This document shows positions 49,146 to 58,230 of a DNA stretch of 64,000 bases, in pieces. The stretch is from Pseudomonas sp. NFIX28. Lineage in GTDB: Bacteria; Pseudomonadota; Gammaproteobacteria; Pseudomonadales; Pseudomonadaceae. The notes under the pieces were generated by a model. It saw only the letters and a program-made list of their open reading frames with translations. It did not search any database and had not been told where the DNA came from. Both the position numbers and the translations under genes were made by a program. Position 1 is the stretch's first letter. Each line of letters starts with the position of its first letter. Location: contig NZ_FNPW01000008.1 in NCBI RefSeq assembly GCF_900107395.1, forward strand, positions 1 through 64,000, written 5' to 3'.

Positions 49146-51307
49146 ACCGCCTTCTGGTTGTCGTCGTTGATGCCATAACTGAAGTTCAGCGGCCCCAGCG
49201 GCGTATCGAAGCCGAGGAAAATGCTGGCGGCATTGATGTAGCCACTGTCGAACTCGTTGTCGTTGTTCCAGGCACGACCTCGCTCCAGGGAGCCGCCGAT
49301 GTACAGCGGGAAATCCAGTGGCAGGTAGGAACGGGGCGTCAGCCGTCGGTAATACACGCCCCGCAGCAGGCTGGCGTTCTGGCCCGAGATGGCGTCCTGG
49401 CGGAAGCCCGACAACTGGCGGGCGCCGCCCAGCACGAAGCTTGAAGTCACCACCTCGGCTTCATCCAGGGTCCGGCCATATCGACCGCCGAGGATGAAAG
49501 TGTTCGGCCCGCTGCTCAACGCCTTGTCCAGCTTGAACTCCCATTGCCGGTAGCGTTTGTCCGAGCCCAGGCTAGGTTCGAACTGGCGCAGTGACAGGCC
49601 GATGTCTTCGCCCGCGTGGGGGAAGTAGACATTGTCCAGGGAGTCGAACGAATAGCGCAGTTCGTAAAAGCCTTCATTGAAGCTTTCGCTGGGCAGGTCC
49701 TGGTCGCCGACGCGCACTTCGGCCTTGCCCCAGGCCTCGCCGACGCCGAAGCGGATTTCGCCGCTGTTGCCGATCTGGCGTCCGATGTTGAGGCCGAAAC
49801 CGTAGCGCTCCAGGCGGTATTCGGCGATCGGGTCGTTATCCAGCACGGCCTCGATGTTCTGCGATTCGATACCGATATACGGCGCGATGAAGTAGCGCGA
49901 GCCGACATCCAGTGGCTGGTAGAACTCGCTGTAGAGCTCTTGCTGATCGCCGATCTGCACCCGGGTCAGCCATTCGGCGCCGAGGCTGTTGATGCCGTTG
50001 ACCCGGTAGCTGGCGCCCAGGTTGAAGGCGCTGTCGCCGCGCATGTCGTCGGACAGGTTAAGCCCCAGGCGCAGGTAATCGGTGCCGCTGCGTTTGCCCC
50101 GGGCGTTGATCACCAGGGTGTGGTCGTTGCCTTTGTGGACCACGCGGTATTGCACCTGCTCGAAGTAGTCCAGGCCGTACAGCGTGCCCATGTCGGTCTG
50201 CAGCCGGCCCAGGTCGAGAGGCTCGCCGATATGCTGGCGGATGTAATAGCGGATCACGTCGTCGCTGACTTTCGAATCGTTTTCCACCCGGATCGCGGTG
50301 ATGATCGGGGTGCGCTGGCTCGGCGTGCGCGCGGCGCTGAGTTCGGCATCCATGGGTTCGGCCGGCCGCAGCGATGCCAGGCGGGCGTCGAGGATGCGGG
50401 TGGCGCGGTAGCCGGCATCGATCATTTCCTGGGCGCGGCCGAAGTCGGTGACGCCGAAACTGGCCAGGGGCGGCTGGATCAGTACGTCATCCTTGTGCAG
50501 CGACGCCAGTTGTTCTTCGGAATTGCGCCGGGTCATCAGGGTGATCGACTGGTTCAGCACATCGACCACGGTGTTCAGCTGCTGGCGCGAGCGCAGCGGG
50601 GTGCCGATGTCTACCACGATGGCGATATCCACGCCCATGTCGCGGGCCACGTCCAGCGGAATGTTGTCGGTCATGCCACCGTCCACCAGCAGCCGGCCAT
50701 CCATCTCCACTGGGGCGAACACCGCCGGGATCGACATGCTGGCGCGAATCACCCGGGGCAGGTGGCCCTTGCGAAACACCACCTTCTCGCCGCTGGCGAT
50801 GTCGGTGGCAACCGCGCGGAACGGGATCGGCAGTTTGTCGAAGTCGCGGGTGTCGCTGGCGTGGGCCAGCATGCTTTCCAGCAGCAGGGCCAGGTTCTGG
50901 CCCTGGATGACCCCCAGCGGCAGGCCGAGGCTGCCGTCGTCGCGGAAGCTGAGCTTCTGTTTCACCAGGAAGTCGCGGTCATCCTGTTTGCGACGAAACG
51001 GTATGTCCTCGCGCGGCGGCGCGTCGGACAGCGCCTGTTGCCAGTCGATGCTCAGGGCCAGTTTTTCCAGCTCGTCGATCTTGTAGCCCGAGGCATACAG
51101 GCCGCCGATCACCGCGCCCATGCTGGTGCCGGCAATCGCGTCGATCTTCACGCCTTGCTCTTCCAGGGCCTTGAGCACGCCGATGTGCGCCAGGCCGCGG
51201 GCGGCGCCGCCGGACAGCACCAGGCCGATCTTCGGCCGTGGCGCCTCGGCGGCATGCAGGAACACGGGGAGCAAACACAGGACCAGGCAGGACAGCAAAC
51301 GACGCAT
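49118..51307 (-). CDS. plpD: PlpD-type patatin-like phospholipase, type Vd autotransporter
   Basis: A 729-residue protein: signal peptide (MRRLLSCLVLCLLPVFLHA), then a patatin domain (~25-325) with oxyanion loop SGGAARG, nucleophile S62 in GTSMG and catalytic D209 in DGGMTDN. A POTRA-like segment (~345-400, ITAIRVENDSKVSDDVIRYYI) and a C-terminal 16-strand BamA-like barrel ending in FNLGQTF-like (VYLNLGQTF) follow. It should place or release a class A1 phospholipase at the surface. In P. aeruginosa the passenger is cleaved and secreted. The gene is monocistronic and converges on the fimV-like gene. Confidence 0.92.
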   Translation of the reverse strand: MRRLLSCLVLCLLPVFLHAAEAPRPKIGLVLSGGAARGLAHIGVLKALEEQGVKIDAIAGTSMGAVIGGLYASGYKIDELEKLALSIDWQQALSDAPPREDIPFRRKQDDRDFLVKQKLSFRDDGSLGLPLGVIQGQNLALLLESMLAHASDTRDFDKLPIPFRAVATDIASGEKVVFRKGHLPRVIRASMSIPAVFAPVEMDGRLLVDGGMTDNIPLDVARDMGVDIAIVVDIGTPLRSRQQLNTVVDVLNQSITLMTRRNSEEQLASLHKDDVLIQPPLASFGVTDFGRAQEMIDAGYRATRILDARLASLRPAEPMDAELSAARTPSQRTPIITAIRVENDSKVSDDVIRYYIRQHIGEPLDLGRLQTDMGTLYGLDYFEQVQYRVVHKGNDHTLVINARGKRSGTDYLRLGLNLSDDMRGDSAFNLGASYRVNGINSLGAEWLTRVQIGDQQELYSEFYQPLDVGSRYFIAPYIGIESQNIEAVLDNDPIAEYRLERYGFGLNIGRQIGNSGEIRFGVGEAWGKAEVRVGDQDLPSESFNEGFYELRYSFDSLDNVYFPHAGEDIGLSLRQFEPSLGSDKRYRQWEFKLDKALSSGPNTFILGGRYGRTLDEAEVVTSSFVLGGARQLSGFRQDAISGQNASLLRGVYYRRLTPRSYLPLDFPLYIGGSLERGRAWNNDNEFDSGYINAASIFLGFDTPLGPLNFSYGINDDNQKAVYLNLGQTF

Positions 51308-51378
51308 CGGGGATCTCGGGGGGCGCGATAAAGGCGGCTATTATAACGGCGCCCTTGAGCCCAGGAGTCGGCAGCACC

Positions 51379-51666
51379 ATGACAGAACGTAAACCCGAAG
51401 TAGTTATCACCTATTGCACCCAGTGCCAGTGGCTGCTGCGCGCCGCCTGGCTGGCCCAGGAACTGCTGAGCACCTTCAGCGACGACCTGGGCAAGGTATC
51501 CCTGGAACCGGCCACCGGCGGCACCTTCCGCATTACCTGCGACGGCGTGCAGATCTGGGAACGCAAGGCCGATGGCGGTTTCCCCGAGGCCAAGGTGCTC
51601 AAGCAGCGGCTGCGCGACCAGATCGACCCGCAGCGCGACCTCGGCCACAACGACCGCACTCAGTGA
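51379..51666 (+). CDS. SelT/SelW/SelH-family (Rdx) protein
   Basis: A 95-residue thioredoxin-fold protein with an N-terminal Cys-x-x-Cys (C13, C16; ITYCTQCQW), where selenoprotein W relatives carry CxxU. It continues with FSDDLGKVSLEPATGGTFRITCDG and the family's GGFPEAKVLKQRLRD motif. It is presumed redox-active and cytoplasmic; partner unknown. AGGAG lies upstream of the ATG at 51379 with a longish spacing. Its stop overlaps the stop of the convergent transporter by seven bases. Confidence 0.88.
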   Translation: MTERKPEVVITYCTQCQWLLRAAWLAQELLSTFSDDLGKVSLEPATGGTFRITCDGVQIWERKADGGFPEAKVLKQRLRDQIDPQRDLGHNDRTQ

Positions 51667-52550
51667 GAGGCGACTTCCGCCGCGACGGCTTTTTTGCCCG
51701 AGCCGGACAGGCTGCTGGAGACCACGATGGCGAAGATGATCAGGACGCCGCCGATCAGCATGCGCAGCGTCGGTGTCTCGCTGAATAGCAGCCAGGCCAC
51801 GGTAATCCCGTAGACCGGCTCCAGGGCGAACACCACCGCCGCGGTGCGGGCCTTGATCACCGCGAGGCTGGCGACGAACAGGCTGTGGGCCAGGCCGGTG
51901 CAGAAGATGCCGAGCAGGCCGATCCACAACCAGTCGATGGCGCGCACCTCGCTCAACCCCGGCGCCGCCACCGGCACCAGGCACAAGGCAACCACCACGT
52001 TCTGGCACAGCGCCGCCTGCACCGCCGGGATGCGCGCGGAACTGGCACGGTTGTTCAGTGACAGCAGCGCGAACAACAGGCCCGATCCCATGGCCCAGAG
52101 CAGCCCGTTGGTGGCTTCGCTGGCGAGGTCGAAGTCCGGCGTGACCAGCACCAGGCCGAGGCTGACCAGGGCCACCAGGACGATTTCGTTGAGACGGATC
52201 CGCTCACGAAAAATCAGCCCCTCGAGGATTACCGTGAAGGCCGGGAAGCTGGCGAAACCCAGGGTGGCGATGGCCACGCCCGCGACTTTCACCGCAATGA
52301 AGAAGCTCACCCAGTGCCCGGCCAGCAGCAGGCCGCTGAGCAGCAGGCGACGCCAGTCCGTGGCTTGCAGGCGTTGCCAGCGGGTGCTGCTGGCGAAACG
52401 GGCGAAGAACGCCAGGGCGAGCACCGCGAACGCTGCGCGACCGAAGACGATGATGGCCGGCGAGGCAGCAGCGAGTTTGCCGAAAACACCGGTGAGGCCG
52501 AACATCAGTGCGCCGATATGCAGGGCGCCAAGGGCAGTGCGCGGAGTCAT
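51660..52550 (-). CDS. DMT-superfamily (EamA) transporter
   Basis: A 296-residue protein with ten membrane helices in two EamA repeats (LGALHIGALMFGLTGVFGKLAAASP..., WAMGSGLLFALLSLNNRASSARIP...) and the EP motif FALEPVYGITVAWLLFSETP. Probably an exporter of metabolites or amino acids; substrate not predictable. The next gene upstream in transcription is an AraC regulator on the same strand, which could control it. Confidence 0.87.
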   Translation of the reverse strand: MTPRTALGALHIGALMFGLTGVFGKLAAASPAIIVFGRAAFAVLALAFFARFASSTRWQRLQATDWRRLLLSGLLLAGHWVSFFIAVKVAGVAIATLGFASFPAFTVILEGLIFRERIRLNEIVLVALVSLGLVLVTPDFDLASEATNGLLWAMGSGLLFALLSLNNRASSARIPAVQAALCQNVVVALCLVPVAAPGLSEVRAIDWLWIGLLGIFCTGLAHSLFVASLAVIKARTAAVVFALEPVYGITVAWLLFSETPTLRMLIGGVLIIFAIVVSSSLSGSGKKAVAAEVASH

Positions 52551-52643
52551 TTCAATCCTTCAAGACGGTTGAGCGGAGCGTGCCAGTCTAAAAGCCCGGG
52601 GCGGATCCGGTCTGTCGCGATCCTCGCGTTTTTTGTCGACAAC

Positions 52644-53402
52644 CTAGCGCTTGCCTGTGGCGCGTCGCAGCTTGCCGGGAGAGACGCCAAACTCGCGCAG
52701 CACTGCCGCGGCGAAGGCGCTCTGGGAGCTGTAGCCGACACGGCTGGCAATTTCACCGATGGGCAGCGCCGAGTCGCGCAACAGGCCGGCGGCCATGTGC
52801 AGGCGCCGGCTGCGGATGTAGTCCATCGGCGTTTGCCCGCATTCGGCGACAAACCGTGCATGCAGGCGGGCGCTGGACAGCCCGGCGACCTGCGCCAGGT
52901 CGACCACCTGCAGCGGATGGGCCGCGTGCCGGTCGATATGCGCATTCAAGGCGGCATAGGGCAGGCGCCGCCCGCCGAGGCTGGCGGCGCTGGCCTGGTT
53001 GAGGCTGGCCAGCAACAGCACGGCGCCTTGCTGGGCGATCAGCGGATCGTTGACCGGGCTGCCGGCCAGCCAGTTGACCAATTGGCTCTGCGCCGCATCC
53101 AGGGGCAGGCGCCCGGGGTTGTCGAGCAGGCGGCGACTGGCATCGGCGTGATCGCCCAGCGACTGCACCAGCCAATGTTCGTCGGGCACATCGAGCACCA
53201 GGCAGCGACTGCCGTTGGGGCTGCCGCAGGCGTGATGAGCACCGGAGGGCACCACCACGAAACTCTGCTGGACCACCTGGCTGCCCAGGCCGTCGACCTC
53301 GAAGTCGAGCTGGCCCGACAGGCCGAACACCAGCTGCGCGTGTTCGTGACTGTGGACGATCAAGTCATGGCTGTATTGGCGTAGCGTGAGGATCGGTCTC
53401 AT
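52644..53402 (-). CDS. AraC-family transcriptional regulator (cupin sensor)
   Basis: A 252-residue protein with an N-terminal cupin-like sensor (HSHEHAQLVFGLSGQLDFEVDG) and C-terminal double HTH (LAQVAGLSSARLHARFVAECGQTPMDYIRSRRL and IGEIASRVGYSSQSAFAAAVLREFGVSPGKLRR). AAGGAG lies before the ATG at 53402; a 27-residue upstream extension is rejected. In other bacteria close relatives sit beside EamA transporters and activate them, which matches the arrangement here. Effector unknown. Confidence 0.86.
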   Translation of the reverse strand: MRPILTLRQYSHDLIVHSHEHAQLVFGLSGQLDFEVDGLGSQVVQQSFVVVPSGAHHACGSPNGSRCLVLDVPDEHWLVQSLGDHADASRRLLDNPGRLPLDAAQSQLVNWLAGSPVNDPLIAQQGAVLLLASLNQASAASLGGRRLPYAALNAHIDRHAAHPLQVVDLAQVAGLSSARLHARFVAECGQTPMDYIRSRRLHMAAGLLRDSALPIGEIASRVGYSSQSAFAAAVLREFGVSPGKLRRATGKR

Positions 53403-53534
53403 CGCAGTCTCCTTGGCAGGACGGCAGTCTACACCGGCGACCCGCGGGCAGGCGCTGTCATCGGACTGCCGTATTTCTGTCACGGGCGATTAATCGCCTG
53501 GGCGCAAGCTCGCAAAAAATGCAGGAGCGTGCCC

Positions 53535-54356
53535 ATGACCAGTGCCGAACTCGCCAGACCCAGCCGCAAGCAACGCGTGCGCACCTTGTGGATTTCCGAT
53601 GTGCATCTTGGGACCCGGGACTGCCAGGCGGAGCACCTGTCGCAGTTTCTCAAGGGCTATCACGCCGACCGGATCTACCTGGTCGGCGATATCATCGACG
53701 GCTGGAAGCTGCGTGGCGGCATGTACTGGCCCCAGGCCCACACGAATGTCATCCGCCGCCTGCTGACCATGAGCAAGCGCGGCACCGAGGTGATTTATGT
53801 CACCGGCAACCATGACGAATTTCTGCGCCGTTATTCGAAGCTGATCCTGGGCAATATCCAGCTGGTGGACGAGGCGGTGCACGTCACCGCCGATGGCCGG
53901 CACCTGCTGGTGATCCACGGCGACCAGTTCGACGTCATCACCCGCTACCATCGCTGGCTGGCCTTTCTCGGCGATTCGGCCTACGAATTCACCCTGACCC
54001 TCAATCGCTGGCTGAATCATTGGCGGGCGCGCTATGGCTACGGTTACTGGTCGTTGTCGGCCTACCTCAAGCACAAGGTCAAGACCGCGGTCAGCTTTAT
54101 CAGCGACTTCGAGGAAGCCATCGCCCATGAATGCGTGAAGCGCGAGTTGCACGGCGTGGTGTGCGGGCACATTCACCATGCCGAGATCCGCAAGGTCGGC
54201 GAGGTGGATTACCTCAATTGCGGGGATTGGGTCGAGTCGTGCACCGCGCTGATCGAGCACTGGGACGGCACCATCGAGCTCTATCGCCTGGCCGATGCCC
54301 AGGCGCGGGAGGCGCAGCGCAAGGCAGAGCTGGCGAAGGTGGCAGAGCTGGCTTGA
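53535..54356 (+). CDS. LpxH-like metallophosphoesterase
   Basis: A 273-residue calcineurin-type phosphoesterase: ISDVHLG (D-x-H), GDIIDGW, GNHDE, HGDQFD and GHIHHAEI supply the dinuclear metal ligands. This spacing is typical of the LpxH2/UDP-2,3-diacylglucosamine-diphosphatase-like branch. The genome probably also has a canonical LpxH elsewhere, so this may act on another UDP or lipid pyrophosphate. The start at 53535 has AGGAG seven bases before it; a GTG two codons upstream is less well placed. It is followed by a REP pair. Confidence 0.82.
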   Translation: MTSAELARPSRKQRVRTLWISDVHLGTRDCQAEHLSQFLKGYHADRIYLVGDIIDGWKLRGGMYWPQAHTNVIRRLLTMSKRGTEVIYVTGNHDEFLRRYSKLILGNIQLVDEAVHVTADGRHLLVIHGDQFDVITRYHRWLAFLGDSAYEFTLTLNRWLNHWRARYGYGYWSLSAYLKHKVKTAVSFISDFEEAIAHECVKRELHGVVCGHIHHAEIRKVGEVDYLNCGDWVESCTALIEHWDGTIELYRLADAQAREAQRKAELAKVAELA

Positions 54357-54383
54357 GCGGCAGGTGCTGGCCGGGCGGATGTC

Positions 54384-54458
54384 ATCGCGGGCAAGCCTCG
54401 CTCCTACGGTTTCGGGGGCGCGCGACTTCAACCTGTAGGAGCGAGGCTTGCCCGCGAT
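54384..54458. repeat. REPIN with perfect 24-bp inverted arms
   Basis: ATCGCGGGCAAGCCTCGCTC (continuing CTAC, 54384-54407) and its exact complement ending at 54458 flank a 27-bp centre. It lies between two convergent genes and may insulate them. Confidence 0.9.
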
Positions 54459-54475
54459 GGCCTGCGCAGCTGTCC

Positions 54476-55066
54476 TCAGGCCGGTGCGTGTTCCTTTATG
54501 GCCGCCTTGTAGATCGAGTTTTTCGGTTGGGCGAACAGGCGTTCGAGCATGGGTTCGAAAAAGCTCAGCGGCAGGCTGGCGTAGTCCGGATCGAACGCCG
54601 CGGCGTCGTACTTGGCACAGAACTCGACGGTCCGCAGGTACAGCGGGTGGTCCTTGAATTGCTCGCGCAGGTGGCGGTCCATGCCCAGGTGATGGAAGAA
54701 GTAATAGCCCTGGAAGATCCCGTGTTTCTCCACCATCCACAGGTTCTCGGCGCTGATGAAGGGCTTGAGGATCGCCGCGGCGATGTCCGGATGGTTGTAG
54801 GAGCCCAGGGTATCGCCGATGTCGTGGAGCAGGGCGCAGACCACGTATTCCTCATCGCGGCCGTCATGCCAGGCCCGGCTGGCGGTTTGCAGCGAGTGCG
54901 TCAGGCGGTCCACCGGGAAGCCGCCAAAATCGCCTTCGAGCAACTTCAGGTGTGCCACGATGCGCGCCGGCAACTGTTTGGCGTAGGCACTGAAGTCCGC
55001 GGCGATGATCGCCCAGTCTTCCTGGGTGCCATCCTGCATGTGGGTGAAACGGGCCTGAGCGTTCAT
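54476..55066 (-). CDS. HD-domain phosphohydrolase-like protein
   Basis: A 196-residue helical protein with HD-superfamily ligands: H in LTHSLQTASRAWHDGRDEEYVVCALLHDIGDTLGSYNHPD (HD of LLHDIGD and downstream NHPD), then KHGIFQGYYFFHHLG. Proteins of this type are often annotated as phosphohydrolases or metal-dependent HD enzymes; the substrate is unknown. The start at 55066 has AGAGGA before it. Single gene. Confidence 0.8.
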   Translation of the reverse strand: MNAQARFTHMQDGTQEDWAIIAADFSAYAKQLPARIVAHLKLLEGDFGGFPVDRLTHSLQTASRAWHDGRDEEYVVCALLHDIGDTLGSYNHPDIAAAILKPFISAENLWMVEKHGIFQGYYFFHHLGMDRHLREQFKDHPLYLRTVEFCAKYDAAAFDPDYASLPLSFFEPMLERLFAQPKNSIYKAAIKEHAPA

Positions 55067-55162
55067 CGGCAATCCTCTTATAGTTTTTTTCAACGATTGC
55101 AGTCTATGCCCTGGATCCAATCCGGCACTGGCTACGCGGGACGGCTTGCTGTCCGGGGAGGC

Positions 55163-55474
55163 CTAAAACGGCACCTTGCCCAGCAACATGTCGCGGTACA
55201 TGACGAAATCACCCAGAAGGCTATAAAACGGATGCTGGAAAGTGGCCGGGCGGTTCTTCTCGAAGAAGAAATGCCCGACCCAGGCGAAGCTGTAGCCGGC
55301 CACAGGCAGGGCCAGCAGCAACAGCCAGGCGCCCTTGCCGATGGCGAAGGCAAGAATGAACAACACCAGGGTGGTGCCAACGAAGTGCAGGCGGCGGCAA
55401 GTGCTGTTGCTGTGTTCGCTCAGGTAATACGGATAGAACTCGGCGAAGTTGTTGAATTGCTTGCTGTTATCCAC
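55163..55474 (-). CDS. Mpo1-like DUF962 membrane protein
   Basis: A 103-residue protein (GTG start, VDNSKQFNNFAEFYPYYLSEHSN) with two hydrophobic helices and the DUF962 motifs HFVGTTLV and GHFFFEKNRPATFQHPFYSLLGDFVMY. The yeast relative Mpo1 is an iron-dependent dioxygenase that alpha-oxidises 2-hydroxy fatty acids; a similar lipid role here is inference. An in-frame ATG at 55513 would add 13 residues but is poorly placed relative to its Shine-Dalgarno. Confidence 0.78.
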   Translation of the reverse strand: MDNSKQFNNFAEFYPYYLSEHSNSTCRRLHFVGTTLVLFILAFAIGKGAWLLLLALPVAGYSFAWVGHFFFEKNRPATFQHPFYSLLGDFVMYRDMLLGKVPF

Positions 55475-55637
55475 GACTGCGATCTCTGTGGTTATTTGTC
55501 CTGTCAGCGGCATGCTCCGCGCGGAGCTTATTTGAGTCTAGAGTCATCAATGGCGGGAGCCAGTGACAATAGGCGCCACTTTAGTATCCTTGGGAAATCG
55601 GCCGTAGCATGCGGCTCATCATGTAAAGAATCCCACC

Positions 55638-56699
55638 ATGAGCGAACGAACGACTTCGGCAAGCTGGGCGATGGGAATTGTCAAAGCTCTGGAGATGGAC
55701 GGCCTGGATTGTCGTGCATTGTTCAAGCAGATCGGGCTCGACTATGCCGCGCTGGAGGATCCGGACGCGCGTTTCCCCCAGGACTCGATGACGCGTCTGT
55801 GGCAGCGGGCGGTGGAGCAGTCCGGCAACCCGGCCATCGGCCTGAACATGGGCAAGGTGGTACGCCCGGCTTCCTTCCATGTGGTCGGCTATGCGCTGAT
55901 GTCCAGCCGCACCCTGGCCGAGGGTTTCCAGCGCCTGGTGCGTTATCAGCGAATCATCGCGGAAAGCGCCGATCTGAGTTTCCAGCTTTTGCCTGAAGGT
56001 TATGCGCTGATTCTGACGGTGCACGGCGATCACCTGCCGCCGACCCGGCAAAGTGCCGAGGCCTCGCTGGCCTGCGCGCTGACGCTGTGCGGCTGGCTCA
56101 CCGGGCGCACGCTGCAACCGCGCCAGGTGCTGATGCAAGGTGCCGTGCCTGTCGACCTGGAACCTTACAAGCAGGCGTTTCATGCGCCGTTGGTGTTCAA
56201 CGCGCCCTACGATGCACTGATTTTCGAGCGTGCCGACATTGAGGCGCCGTTGCCGACCGCCAATGAAGCCATGGCGCTGCTGCATGACCGCTTTGCCGGC
56301 GAGTACCTGGCGCGGTTCTCCGAAAGCCGGGTGACGCACAAGGCGCGTCAGGCGCTGTGCCGGTTGTTGCCCCAGGGCGAACCGAAACGCGAGGCTGTCG
56401 CCCAGACCCTGCACCTGTCCCAGCGCACACTGCAACGGCGCTTGCAGGAGGAGGGCACCAGTTTCCAGACCCTGCTCGACGACACCCGTCGCGAGCTGGC
56501 CGAACAATACCTGGCGCAGCCGAGCATGACCCTGCTGGAGATTGCCTACCTGCTGGGCTTTGCCGATCCGAGCAATTTTTTTCGCGCTTTCCGCCGCTGG
56601 TTCGATACCACGCCCGGCGAATACCGGGCGCGGCTGCAGGAGCCTGTGGCCGCTGTCAGTGACGCCAGAACGCCGGAATACACAACACAAACACGGTAA
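55638..56699 (+). CDS. AraC-family regulator with arabinose-binding-like (AraC_N) domain
   Basis: A 353-residue protein. Residues ~20-215 form an OruR/ArgR-type sensor domain (GLDYAALEDPDARFPQDSMTRLWQRAVEQSGNPAIGLNMG). The C-terminal double HTH is at ~255-340 (VAQTLHLSQRTLQRRLQEEG and LLEIAYLLGFADPSNFFRAFRRWFDTTPGEYR). Such regulators typically sense small hydrophobic or amino-acid-derived ligands. Its last 44 bp overlap the end of the convergent trkH. Confidence 0.86.
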   Translation: MSERTTSASWAMGIVKALEMDGLDCRALFKQIGLDYAALEDPDARFPQDSMTRLWQRAVEQSGNPAIGLNMGKVVRPASFHVVGYALMSSRTLAEGFQRLVRYQRIIAESADLSFQLLPEGYALILTVHGDHLPPTRQSAEASLACALTLCGWLTGRTLQPRQVLMQGAVPVDLEPYKQAFHAPLVFNAPYDALIFERADIEAPLPTANEAMALLHDRFAGEYLARFSESRVTHKARQALCRLLPQGEPKREAVAQTLHLSQRTLQRRLQEEGTSFQTLLDDTRRELAEQYLAQPSMTLLEIAYLLGFADPSNFFRAFRRWFDTTPGEYRARLQEPVAAVSDARTPEYTTQTR

Positions 56700-58110
56700 T
56701 GATTTCCAGCCGGCCGAGTAGCATGCCCAGGGACAGAATCCACTTGGCGGCGTCCGGCAGGGTGGCGAAGTTGCCGGCCGGGCCGATGGTTTCGCCCAGG
56801 CCCGGGCCGACCCCCGACACCGTACTGGCCGCGCCGGTCAGGGCGGTCATCCAGTCCACGCCCAGCAGCGACAGGGCCAGGGCGATTATGCAGATGGTGA
56901 TGGTGAAGAAGAACGAGAAGGTCAGGATCGAGCGGACGATTTCCTCGTCGAGGCGGTGACCGTTGTACTTCTGCTTGATCACCGCGCGCGGGTGGATCAG
57001 CTGGTTCAAGTTGGCCTTGAGCAGGATATAGGCGACCTGGAAGCGGAAGATCTTGATCCCGCCGGCGGTCGAGCCGGAACAGCCGCCGACAAAGCCCAGG
57101 TAAAAGAACAACATCAAGGAGAAGTTGCCCCACAGGCTGTAGTCGCCCAGGGCAAAACCGGTGGTGGTGACCACCGAGGTGACGTTCAGCGCGACATGAC
57201 GCAGGGCTTCCAGCCAATGCAGCTGGGTGGTCCACCAGTACCAGGTGCCGAGCACCAGCCAGGTCACCAGCAGCATCCCGAGCAGGCCCTGGACCTGCTG
57301 GTCCTTGATCAGCGCCCGGCGGTTGCCGCGCAGGGTGGCGACGTACAAGGTGAACGGCAGGCTGCCGAGAATCATGACCACCACGGCCACCCAGTGCACC
57401 GCCGGTTGCGGCCAGTGCGCCAGCGAGCTGTCGGACGTGGAGAACCCGCCGGTGGAAATCGCCGACATCGCGTGGTTGATCGCGTCGAACAGGCTCATGC
57501 CGGCCCACCAGAACGCCAGGCTGCCGAGAATGGTGATGCCGACATACGCCGCCACGATCAGCCGCGCCACCATGTGCGAACGCGGCATGACCTTTTCCGA
57601 GCGGTCCGAGGATTCGGTCTGGAACAGGCGCATGCCACCGATGCGCAGCAGCGGCAGGATCGCCACCGCCATGCCGATGAAGCCGATGCCGCCGAGCCAG
57701 TGCAGCAGGGAACGCCACATCAGGATGCCCGGCGACATGGTGTCCAGGCCGCTGAGCACGGTGGCGCCGGTGGCGGTAATGCCGGACATGCTTTCAAAGA
57801 ACGAGTCGGTGTAGCTGATGTGCTGGGTCAGCAGGAACGGCAAGGCGGCGAAGATGCACACCACCACCCAGCTGGATACTGTCAGCAGGTACATGTCCCG
57901 CGGCCGCAGGTGCACGTGTTCCGGGCGTCCCGGTATCACCAGGGCCAGGCCGGCGACGAAGGTGATCATGCTCGCCCAGAGGAACGATGGCAGGTCGCCG
58001 GTGCGCTCGAACAGCACCAGCGTCGCCATCGGAATAACCATGGCGATGGCCAGGGTAATCAGGAAAATGCCGAGGATGAAACCGATGATCCGTAGGGTCG
58101 GCAAGGCCAT
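56656..58110 (-). CDS. trkH: TrkH-family potassium uptake protein
   Basis: A 484-residue membrane protein with four M1-P-M2 repeats and selectivity loops: ESMSGITATGATVL, INHAMSAISTGGFST, LNVTSVVTTTGFALGDY and AASTVSGVGPGLG. It is the potassium-translocating subunit and normally works with the regulatory protein TrkA, which is not in this window. Start at 58110 (MALPTLRI); an extended frame to 58188 adds a non-hydrophobic stretch, and the RBS is weak in either case. Confidence 0.92.
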   Translation of the reverse strand: MALPTLRIIGFILGIFLITLAIAMVIPMATLVLFERTGDLPSFLWASMITFVAGLALVIPGRPEHVHLRPRDMYLLTVSSWVVVCIFAALPFLLTQHISYTDSFFESMSGITATGATVLSGLDTMSPGILMWRSLLHWLGGIGFIGMAVAILPLLRIGGMRLFQTESSDRSEKVMPRSHMVARLIVAAYVGITILGSLAFWWAGMSLFDAINHAMSAISTGGFSTSDSSLAHWPQPAVHWVAVVVMILGSLPFTLYVATLRGNRRALIKDQQVQGLLGMLLVTWLVLGTWYWWTTQLHWLEALRHVALNVTSVVTTTGFALGDYSLWGNFSLMLFFYLGFVGGCSGSTAGGIKIFRFQVAYILLKANLNQLIHPRAVIKQKYNGHRLDEEIVRSILTFSFFFTITICIIALALSLLGVDWMTALTGAASTVSGVGPGLGETIGPAGNFATLPDAAKWILSLGMLLGRLEIITVFVLCIPAFWRH

Positions 58111-58230
58111 GAGGTCCGCTCGGGGCTGATAAGGAGGGCGCCATTCTACCTGCAGCGCAGAGCATGTAAACCGGCACCCGGAAGGCACTTACCGGTAGAA
58201 TGCCCGGACATTTTTTTCAGGAGGTGGCCG

